NCBI GenBank assembly: GCA_031401815.1
Contig: JANNRW010000342.1
Location: 1 to 5,037, forward strand
Reading direction: 5' to 3'
Length of the DNA stretch: 5,037 bases
Origin: JANNRW01 sp031401815
Lineage (GTDB): Bacteria > Desulfobacterota > Desulfuromonadia > Geobacterales > DSM-12255
The position numbers were made by a program, and so were the translations under genes. The notes under the pieces were generated by a model. The model was not told where the DNA came from. It was given only the letters and a program-made list of their open reading frames with translations, and searched no databases. Shown one piece after another: positions 1-5,037 of this stretch (positions are counted from its first letter, which is position 1; each line of letters begins with the position of its first letter).

Positions 1-785
1 GATGTTTTGATGCAATTATCCAGAAATGTTGTGGGGAAGAAGTTTCCTGCGAGGTAATCGTAATTGATAACGGTTCCAGCGACGGTTCCTGTGGCGTCGT
101 TACTTCCTATCAGAGCAACCATTCCGACACCTTCCATCTTATCGCGCTCGATTCAAATCACGGAACAACCTACACCCGTAATCTCGGTTTAAAACAGGCC
201 AGGGGGGAATATATCTGTGTGCTTGATTCGGACACGGAACTGGGAGGTGGCAGCCTGAACGATGTATTCCGCCGACTGGATTCGGATGATGGCATCGGCC
301 TGGTTGTACCGCAATTGTTGTTGCCGGATGGCTCAATCCAGAATTCAGTTAAACGTTTTCCCACTATGCTCAACAAATTGATGAAGATCCCCAGGATTGT
401 TTTTGGAATTAAAACAAAGAACAGCGACTTTTACGAAAACTTTCCTTTTGCTGAAGAGCAGATGGTAGACACGGCCATATCGGCCTGCTGGTTCTTTAAA
501 AAAACACTCCTGCAGAAGACCGGCTATCTGGACGAGAAGATATTTTATGCTCCGGAGGATATTGATTTTTCATTGCGAGTGTGGCAATCCGGCTTACAGA
601 TTTTGTATTATCCGGCGTTTTCCGTTTTTCACCACACCCAGCAGATAACCCACAAGAAACCACTCTCTAAAACCTCAATCAGTCACTTCTTTGGATTGAT
701 GTATTATTACCGGAAACATGGCGGGTGGTTGGTTCGGCCACGGTTTGGAAGTCAGACTCTTGAAACCGCAGAAGGACGCAGATGA
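1..785 (+). CDS. Family 2 glycosyltransferase, 3' part (5' end outside window)
   Basis: The reading frame is open from base 3 to the TGA at 783-785, so the gene begins upstream of the window. The GTG at 219 lies inside the GT-A domain and is not the start. Seen, numbering codons from base 3: VIVIDNGSSDGS (codons 18-29), the nucleotide-sugar loop of GT2 enzymes; LDSDTEL with the metal-binding DSD at 75-77; PEDIDFSLR with the ED acceptor/base motif at 185-186; and VFHH at 208-211. These are the standard landmarks of inverting GT2 enzymes of the rhamnosyltransferase/WbbL-like kind, which transfer a sugar from a nucleotide donor to a lipid-linked glycan at the cytoplasmic face of the membrane. 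Donor and acceptor cannot be read from the sequence. The tail (YYYRKHGGWLVRPRFG) looks native, but the last six codons plus the stop lie within or at the edge of the left arm of an inverted repeat, so the natural C-terminus may have been replaced. The family call is sure; the specificity is unknown. Confidence 0.93.
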   Translation, partial: CFDAIIQKCCGEEVSCEVIVIDNGSSDGSCGVVTSYQSNHSDTFHLIALDSNHGTTYTRNLGLKQARGEYICVLDSDTELGGGSLNDVFRRLDSDDGIGLVVPQLLLPDGSIQNSVKRFPTMLNKLMKIPRIVFGIKTKNSDFYENFPFAEEQMVDTAISACWFFKKTLLQKTGYLDEKIFYAPEDIDFSLRVWQSGLQILYYPAFSVFHHTQQITHKKPLSKTSISHFFGLMYYYRKHGGWLVRPRFGSQTLETAEGRR

Positions 786-883
786 ACACAGAATTGTAAC
801 CAAAATGATCTGGATGTTTTTGATTACCCCCAAGTTTAAAGAAGTTCGTTTTTCTCTGCGTGCATCCGCGTCCATCTGCGGTT
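764..883. repeat. 120-bp inverted-repeat element with 29-bp arms (CGCAGATG type)
   Basis: The left arm 764-792 and the reverse complement of the right arm 855-883 match at 25 of 29 positions. The mismatched pairs are 773/874, 780/867, 785/862 and 788/859. Each arm is built on a 10-bp period, roughly CGCAGATGRA, seen three times per arm. The 62-bp centre contains a second, smaller hairpin (796-827). The element overlaps the end of the glycosyltransferase gene and supplies its stop codon. From memory, CGCAGATG-rich palindromic intergenic repeats occur dispersed in several environmental bacterial phyla; I cannot verify copies here. It has no coding capacity of its own and no T-run typical of an intrinsic terminator. 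It could be a non-autonomous mobile repeat (MITE- or REP-like), but no target-site duplication could be recognised. Confidence 0.8.
796..827. repeat. Nested hairpin inside the inverted-repeat element
   Basis: GTAACCAAAA at 796-805 pairs with TTTTGATTAC at 818-827 across a 12-nt loop, with 9 of 10 pairs formed. The single mismatch (C800/A823) becomes a G-U pair on the minus-strand transcript. It sits between the two long arms at 764-792 and 855-883, offset toward the left arm, leaving an unpaired 27-nt stretch before the right arm. It may be coincidental in AT-rich spacer DNA. Confidence 0.45.
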
Positions 884-897
884 AAAAAGAGAAGTTA

Positions 898-902
898 AAG
901 GA
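898..902 (+). promoter_or_regulatory. Ribosome binding site of the deacetylase-like gene
   Basis: AAGGA lies 11 nt before the ATG at 914, a slightly long but usable spacing. It is the only purine-rich Shine-Dalgarno-like stretch before this start. It falls just downstream of the right arm of the inverted repeat, so the repeat does not mask it directly. Confidence 0.5.
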
Positions 903-913
903 TTTAACAGCTT

Positions 914-1969
914 ATGTTCAGCAAGATAGGCGCAACATTACAGTGGCTTCCATATTACTTCGCCCGTGAAATGCGAAGAACTCTTTACGGTGAGCGGGTG
1001 CCACCCAAGCATATCTATCTGTGTGTCTGCGATCACTATGAGCCTTACTGGAACAAGGTTGACAAGACCACCGCCCGGCGGCGTATTCAGCGCTGGCTGG
1101 ATGAATACCCCAAGATAGCCGACAAATATCGAGATTCAGATGGCAACGTTCTCAAGTGGTCTTTTTTCTATCCGGAAGAGGAGTACCAGAAGGACGATCT
1201 CGATGCCCTGGCAAGCCTGTGTCATGCCGGTTACGGCGAGGTGGAGATCCATCTGCACCATGACAACGATACGTCCGAAAACCTTCGCCGGACGCTGATT
1301 GACTTCAAGCATCGCCTGCATGAACAGCACGGGTTGTTGTCGGTGGATAAGGCAACCGGTGAGATTGTGTACGGATTTATCCATGGCAACTGGGCATTGT
1401 GTAATTCACGCAAGGATGGGCGCTGGTGCGGTGTAAATGACGAAATAAAGATTCTTCAGGAAACCGGCTGTTATGCCGATTTCACCATGCCATCGGCCCC
1501 CAGTGACACCCAGACGCGTAAAGTGAACAGTATCTATTACGCAGTTGATAAACCTGGTCAGCCTAAATCCCACGATTGGGGTGAGGATGCGGAGGTAGGC
1601 AAACGTGGAGAAGGTCTGTTGATGGTGCAGGGGCCGTTGGCGCTTGATTGGGGGCGGTGTAAGTTCGGGGTGGTTCCCAGGATTGAGCACAGCGGGTTGA
1701 TGGGCAACTTCGGGCCTTCCGCAGAAAGAGTCAAATTATGGATTGACGCCGGGGTTTCGGTAAAGGTGGCACCGGAGCATGTGTTTGTGAAGTTGTACAC
1801 CCATGGAACCCAGGAAGATGTGATGAAGATGTTGTTTGATGATGGTGGGATTGAAACTATGTTGTCGTCGCTGTTACAGAGCGGGATAAACGTTAGTTTT
1901 GTCAGTGCTCGGGAAATGGTGGAGCAGATTGCTGCGCTGGAAGTAATATCAGGAGGCCAATCTGAGTAA
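914..1969 (+). CDS. Divergent polysaccharide-deacetylase-like protein of a polysaccharide locus
   Basis: The 351-residue protein has no signal peptide or clear membrane span, although residues 8-16 are moderately hydrophobic. The order of conserved-looking blocks resembles the NodB/CE4 glycoside hydrolase/deacetylase barrel: strand 1 LCVCDHYEPYW (D40, H41); EIHLHHDND (H113, H115, H116), in the place of the HxxxH metal site; GFIHGNWALCNS (H157), in the place of the RxPxG region; TGCYADFTMPS (D189), like the GF.YDSS block; and KLYTHG (H297), like the late LxH catalytic histidine. The canonical TFDDG and HxxxH strings are absent, so the call rests on layout, not on a standard signature. Deacetylation of an N- or O-acetylated sugar is therefore an inference. 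The ATG start is supported by AAGGA at 898-902 and by downstream tight coupling: its last 8 nt overlap the flippase start. Residues around 200-245 (basic, glycine-rich) look like an insertion typical of a family-specific loop. It could instead be a barrel-fold hydrolase, or a binding protein without activity. Confidence 0.62.
   Translation: MFSKIGATLQWLPYYFAREMRRTLYGERVPPKHIYLCVCDHYEPYWNKVDKTTARRRIQRWLDEYPKIADKYRDSDGNVLKWSFFYPEEEYQKDDLDALASLCHAGYGEVEIHLHHDNDTSENLRRTLIDFKHRLHEQHGLLSVDKATGEIVYGFIHGNWALCNSRKDGRWCGVNDEIKILQETGCYADFTMPSAPSDTQTRKVNSIYYAVDKPGQPKSHDWGEDAEVGKRGEGLLMVQGPLALDWGRCKFGVVPRIEHSGLMGNFGPSAERVKLWIDAGVSVKVAPEHVFVKLYTHGTQEDVMKMLFDDGGIETMLSSLLQSGINVSFVSAREMVEQIAALEVISGGQSE
1951..1956 (+). 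promoter_or_regulatory. AGGAGG ribosome binding site that fixes the flippase CTG start
   Basis: A perfect AGGAGG lies inside the end of the preceding gene, 5 nt (CCAAT) upstream of CTG at 1962. No ATG, GTG or TTG follows it in the flippase frame until GTG 2082, 125 nt further on, whereas the frame is closed upstream by TAA at 1944-1946. The site therefore points to CTG as the initiator. Confidence 0.8.
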
Positions 1970-3392
1970 CACTGCCCGCAACATTTCCTACAGTGCGCTC
2001 GGCAAAGTCGTTGCCTTCGGCTTCCAAGCGATAGCCAACGTTATTCTAAGCCGAGAGCTTGTAGCCAGCGACTATGGGATCGTGAATTTTGCCATGATTA
2101 TGGTTAATCTGATGCGCCTGTTAAGCGATGTGGGAATAAATAATGCTGCCGTGCAGCGGAAAGAATTGAATGACGAAGCATTAAACACGGCTTTCACGCT
2201 AAAGCTTCTGATCGGGACAGTTATTTATTTGATCCTGTATGGACTTTCTGGATTTGCTATTCACTTTTTTGATGATCCGAATGTTGTCACTGTTATCAGG
2301 TTGCTTGCCCTAACAATCATTATCAACACCTTTGCATTCATACCATGTACCAGGCTGTCACGTGAATTGCGACTCAAAGAGATCGTGATCGCAGAAACAG
2401 CCAATACGCTGGCAAGTTCTCTTATAGCAGTAGCAATGGCTGTCAACGGGTTTAAATTCTGGAGTATTGTTGCCGGCTTTATAGTTTCAAATACAGTATT
2501 TGCGGTGATTGTTAATTGTTACTGCCCAGGTAGATTCGTTTTCGCCATGAATCGGGAAATCGCTAAAGATCTACTTAAATATGGTTCGAGCGTATTGCTT
2601 GCAGGTCTTGTTTCCTTTGCTGTGTACAATGTTGACAATCTGGTTGTTGGTTCGGTCGGTGGATCTTCGCAACTGGGGTATTACGGTTTGGCGTTCAACT
2701 GGGGGTCAATGGTTTGCGGCATCATGTCGGCAGTTGTTCTGTCGGTCCTGTTTCCTACATTTTCCCGCATGCAGGAAGATAAGGGTAAAATGAAGCAGGC
2801 CTATCTGGATGTGTTGCAGTATACTGCTATTTTTTCAGTTCTTTGGAATTTGACACTCTTTTGTGTGGCAGACAGGTTCCTGATACATGTGTTGGGTAAG
2901 GGTACGGATAAATGGCTACCTGCGTTGGATTCGTTGAGGATCTTTTGCATTTACGGTGTGGTACGTTCTTTAATTGAACCAACGAATACGCTGCTCATGG
3001 CCAGCGGCAATGCCCGTCTGGTTCTTAAATCCGGTGCATTGGTGGCCCTGATTGAACTGTTGTTTATCTATCCTGCAATCAGGTTCGGATCGATAACAGT
3101 CGTCAGTATAGTTGTGTTACTTGCCTTTGTTTCCCAGCTGTTTCTGTTACGAAAATACATTGTTCACTCATACGGCGTCACATTCAAAGACATTGCTAAA
3201 ATCATGGTACCTGTAGTGGGAGTTGCAGTAGCCGTTGGGGGCTTATATTTCCTGGGAAACGGGGTCGTTGTTAACAGTCTCTCAGGCCTGCTAATTGTGG
3301 TGACAGCGGTTTGCAGCTTGTATTTGGTCGTATATGGATGGTTCACCCATTGGCAGCACTACTCACGAATTTTTAAATTGCTTCTCAGATAA
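1962..3392 (+). CDS. wzx: Wzx-type polysaccharide flippase (WzxC/TuaB-like), CTG start
   Basis: This is a polytopic membrane protein of the MOP flippase superfamily, expected to move an undecaprenyl-linked repeat unit from the cytoplasmic to the outer face of the inner membrane. Read from CTG 1962 it has 476 residues, the usual size for the family, and begins with the typical N-terminus SNTARNISYSALGKVVA, followed by ILSRELVASDYGIVNF (28-43), LLSDVGINNAAVQRKEL (53-69) and FFDDPNV (102-108). These are hallmarks of the WzxC/TuaB branch. About 12 hydrophobic spans follow, ending in a short basic tail. Starting at GTG 2082 would remove the first helix and the SRxL...DYG motif, and that GTG has no good ribosome site. 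CTG 1962 sits 5 nt after AGGAGG. The gene overlaps the deacetylase-like gene by 8 nt and the next gene by 1 nt, so translation is probably coupled on both sides. The transported glycan cannot be deduced. A sequencing error or a real C for T/A at the initiator are both possible. Confidence 0.9.
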   Translation: MSNTARNISYSALGKVVAFGFQAIANVILSRELVASDYGIVNFAMIMVNLMRLLSDVGINNAAVQRKELNDEALNTAFTLKLLIGTVIYLILYGLSGFAIHFFDDPNVVTVIRLLALTIIINTFAFIPCTRLSRELRLKEIVIAETANTLASSLIAVAMAVNGFKFWSIVAGFIVSNTVFAVIVNCYCPGRFVFAMNREIAKDLLKYGSSVLLAGLVSFAVYNVDNLVVGSVGGSSQLGYYGLAFNWGSMVCGIMSAVVLSVLFPTFSRMQEDKGKMKQAYLDVLQYTAIFSVLWNLTLFCVADRFLIHVLGKGTDKWLPALDSLRIFCIYGVVRSLIEPTNTLLMASGNARLVLKSGALVALIELLFIYPAIRFGSITVVSIVVLLAFVSQLFLLRKYIVHSYGVTFKDIAKIMVPVVGVAVAVGGLYFLGNGVVVNSLSGLLIVVTAVCSLYLVVYGWFTHWQHYSRIFKLLLR

Positions 3393-4678
3393 TGAACTTT
3401 GCACTTTTACTCATATACCTTTTTATTTACATCATCCGCCCATCGGAGTGGGTGCCCGGCATGGTTGGTGTTCCTCTGCTCATGTATGTTGGTGTACTTT
3501 CAGTCGTTGCAATTGTTCTGGGTGTTATATCTGGTAAAACTCCTAATGTTTTGTCGGGCGATGTTGAACGGATGATGCTCGGATTCATAGTTGCCATCTG
3601 TCTGTCACATCTTTCGCACGGTTATGTTGGCGGTGCCATAAACTCCATGGAGAAATTTCTGCCCAGTATGGTTGGTTTTTTTCTGGTCATAACATCAGTC
3701 AATGATCGGAAAAAATTTAATGTAATGATCCTAGTGTTAATCGCTTTGGTTTCATTTGTCGCTTACGAAGGAATTCAGCAGTACAAAACTGGATATGCTA
3801 TTGGCGGTTTGGAATCAATTTTTGAAAATGCTACTTCAACTGATGGTGAAAGAATCAAGTTAGGGAGAATTCGTTGGTATGGTCTGTTTAATGACCCCAA
3901 TGATTTAGGGCTGCTGTTAATCATCGTTATCCCTTTCCTTATCAATATATTGATGCAACGAAAATATGTTGTTCCGCTAATTTCGCTCTCTCTTGTAATT
4001 CCGGCGCTCTACCACACCAATTCCCGTGGAAGTATGCTCGCTGGAGCCATTTCTATTTGTTCATATTTTCTTATCCGGTACCGCAGTAAAAAAGGATTCA
4101 TGCTTGGGCTGGTGCTGATTGTGCCGCTACTACTTCTAGGGCCAAGTCGAATGGGTGACATGTCTGGCAAAGAGGAATCTGCCTATGGCCGGATAGAATC
4201 CTGGCACCAAGGATACCAGATGTTTAAAAGTAACCCGATGTTTGGAGTGGGTATGGGAAGCTATACTGATTACCATGAATTAACGGCACACAATTCATTT
4301 GTATTGGTTATGGCAGAACTTGGTTTTGTGGGTTTGTTCTTTTTTACAGGTTTGTTTTATTTTCCTTTGTACTGGTTATTCACATATATAAACAGATTAA
4401 AGTATGAAAAAAGTGATAGCGTTGATAACGGTCTTATTTGTTCATCATATGCGAGCTTATTTGGTATTTTAACCGCAATGTTCTTTCTTAGTCGTTCATA
4501 CATGCTTATACCATATTTGTTAATAGCTATTATTTTGTCAATAATTAGTATTTGTTTTAGTAAATTTGAAATTGATTCTACTAATATTATTATATTTAAG
4601 AGCCATTATAAAAATATTGCATTTTTATCAGTAGTCCAAATTATATGTATTAATTTATTTGTAAAAATAATTTTATAG
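3392..4678 (+). CDS. O-antigen ligase/polymerase-family (Wzy_C) membrane protein
   Basis: The 428-residue polytopic protein has roughly 10-12 hydrophobic spans. Wzy_C-type landmarks are visible: IRPSEWVPG near the N-terminus (15-23); GLFNDPNDLG (164-173); HTNSRGSMLAG (208-218); and, in the large periplasmic loop, YGRIESWHQGYQMF (265-278), NPMFGVGMGSY (281-291) and HNSFVLVMAELGF (300-312). Arginines 161, 212 and 267 and H300 are plausible functional residues by analogy. Members either polymerise lipid-linked repeat units (Wzy) or ligate glycan to an acceptor (WaaL, PglL); position beside a flippase favours polymerase, but this is inference. ATG 3392 shares its A with the flippase stop (TAATG). 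No Shine-Dalgarno is visible, so initiation probably depends on reinitiation. The tail is odd: G+C falls from near half at the 5' part to about 16% in 4561-4680, and the last 40 residues (Ile/Asn/Lys/Phe rich, with a final hydrophobic span at 406-428) extend past the usual end of the conserved region. Confidence 0.9.
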   Translation: MNFALLLIYLFIYIIRPSEWVPGMVGVPLLMYVGVLSVVAIVLGVISGKTPNVLSGDVERMMLGFIVAICLSHLSHGYVGGAINSMEKFLPSMVGFFLVITSVNDRKKFNVMILVLIALVSFVAYEGIQQYKTGYAIGGLESIFENATSTDGERIKLGRIRWYGLFNDPNDLGLLLIIVIPFLINILMQRKYVVPLISLSLVIPALYHTNSRGSMLAGAISICSYFLIRYRSKKGFMLGLVLIVPLLLLGPSRMGDMSGKEESAYGRIESWHQGYQMFKSNPMFGVGMGSYTDYHELTAHNSFVLVMAELGFVGLFFFTGLFYFPLYWLFTYINRLKYEKSDSVDNGLICSSYASLFGILTAMFFLSRSYMLIPYLLIAIILSIISICFSKFEIDSTNIIIFKSHYKNIAFLSVVQIICINLFVKIIL

Positions 4679-4690
4679 CATGGTGACGTG

Positions 4691-5037
4691 GTGTATCAAC
4701 AGTTTTATGAAAATTTATATTTTCCTTTTTTCGAATCATTAAAAAAGAGGAACACATATGCATTGTTCAAAGAGAGTTTGGTCTCTCAACGGCTGCCTTG
4801 TAACAGTATTACAAAAAAGCATGAACAGTCGCTCAGGCAATTGTTGAAGCATGCAGTTACCACATGCGACTATTATAAAAAATATGCCGACTTGTGCGAT
4901 CTGGAAGGTAATATTGATATAACCCGTCTACCAATCCTAACGAAGGACGACATAAAGCAAAACTATACGTCGTTGATAGCTTCATCGTATCGCAATAGAA
5001 TCTGGTCAAAAACGACAGGTGGTTCTACCGGTCAGCC
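4691..5037 (+). CDS. CapK/PaaK-like AMP-binding (adenylate-forming) protein, 5' part
   Basis: The frame is open from the polymerase stop to the window end; 115 complete codons are visible from GTG 4691. The N-terminus MYQQFYENLYFPFFESLKKR, then LRQLLKHAVTTCDYYKKY (49-66), LPILTKDDI (80-88) and KTTGGSTGQ (107-115), match the start of the phenylacetate-CoA ligase/CapK family, the last being the adenylate-binding P-loop. PaaK itself makes acyl-CoA thioesters through an acyl-adenylate; CapK-type members in capsule and exopolysaccharide loci are of uncertain activity, perhaps activating an acyl or amino-acid group for glycan decoration. GTG 4691 is preferred for the family-like MYQ start; GTG 4688 is the alternative. 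Neither has a strong ribosome site (weak GGTGA at 4682-4686), and the stop of the upstream gene is only 12 nt away, so coupling is likely. The catalytic C-terminal domain is beyond the window. Confidence 0.88.
   Translation, partial: MYQQFYENLYFPFFESLKKRNTYALFKESLVSQRLPCNSITKKHEQSLRQLLKHAVTTCDYYKKYADLCDLEGNIDITRLPILTKDDIKQNYTSLIASSYRNRIWSKTTGGSTGQ

Noticed and set aside
498..504. Short homopolymers (A7 at 498, G6 at 202, T7 at 3676) as phase-variation switches
   Set aside because: The tracts are only 6-7 bases long, all frames are intact and there is no sign of length variation.
675..875. Minus-strand open frame of 66 codons across the repeat
   Set aside because: It is made of repeat arms and antisense glycosyltransferase sequence, with no recognisable protein features.
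764..883. The inverted repeat as an intrinsic transcription terminator
   Set aside because: It has a 62-nt centre between the arms and no U-run after the right arm on the + strand.
1136..1800. Several minus-strand open frames opposite the deacetylase-like gene
   Set aside because: They are antisense shadows of a well-supported coding frame, low in complexity and without ribosome sites or family motifs.
2082..3392. Flippase starting at GTG 2082
   Set aside because: It would delete the conserved N-terminal helix and motif, leave a 112-nt gap and lacks a spaced ribosome site; CTG 1962 explains everything better.
4680..4742. ATG at 4680 directly after the polymerase stop
   Set aside because: Its frame ends after 20 codons at TAA 4740-4742 and is not the CapK frame.
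4741..4747. A AAA AAG slippery heptamer in register with the CapK-like frame
   Set aside because: A -1 shift would meet a stop about 30 codons on and yield nothing recognisable, and no convincing downstream stem is positioned for it.
4722..4752. Inverted T-rich and A-rich tracts (TTCCTTTTTT and AAAAAAGAGGAA)
   Set aside because: They lie inside the coding start of the CapK-like gene, the stem needs a bulge and is almost all A-T; not a credible terminator.
4747..4847. ATG 4758 preceded by AGAGGA, apparently a good start
   Set aside because: It opens only a 29-codon frame, out of register with the clearly conserved CapK-like frame; taken as chance.

Overview
The window is a slice of a surface-polysaccharide (exopolysaccharide, capsule or O-antigen type) biosynthesis locus of a Gram-negative-like bacterium. 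All recognisable genes lie on the + strand. They are, in order: the 3' part of a family 2 glycosyltransferase (to 785); a 120-bp inverted-repeat element (764-883); a protein with the motif layout of a divergent polysaccharide-deacetylase-like barrel (914-1969); a Wzx-type flippase (1962-3392); an O-antigen ligase/polymerase-family membrane protein (3392-4678); and the 5' part of a CapK/PaaK-like AMP-binding protein (4691 to the window end). The taxon cannot be fixed from sequence alone. The gene content and the CGCAGATG-type intergenic repeat make me lean toward Desulfobacterota or a similar environmental lineage, with low confidence.

Layout: the last four genes are packed as an operon. The deacetylase-like and flippase genes overlap by 8 nt, the flippase and polymerase genes by 1 nt (TAATG), and the CapK-like gene starts 12 nt after the polymerase stop. 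The only non-coding stretch is 786-913, and the repeat fills most of it. The repeat also supplies the glycosyltransferase's stop codon. I see no tRNA, rRNA, CRISPR, transposase or convincing promoter or terminator.

Likely cooperation (inference from families): glycosyltransferases build a lipid-linked repeat unit at the inner face of the cytoplasmic membrane, the Wzx-like protein flips it, and the Wzy/WaaL-like protein polymerises or ligates it. The deacetylase-like and CapK-like proteins probably modify the sugar or attach a non-sugar group.

Main points of interest: (1) the flippase almost certainly starts at a CTG codon at 1962, behind a perfect AGGAGG, which adds 40 conserved residues that an ATG/GTG/TTG-only gene caller would miss; (2) the inverted repeat has a 10-bp internal period and a nested stem, and its mismatches become G-U pairs mostly on the minus-strand RNA; (3) the deacetylase-like protein keeps the family layout with non-standard metal-site motifs; (4) base composition collapses inside the polymerase gene, to 16% G+C at its 3' end. 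I found no evidence of a wholly new system.
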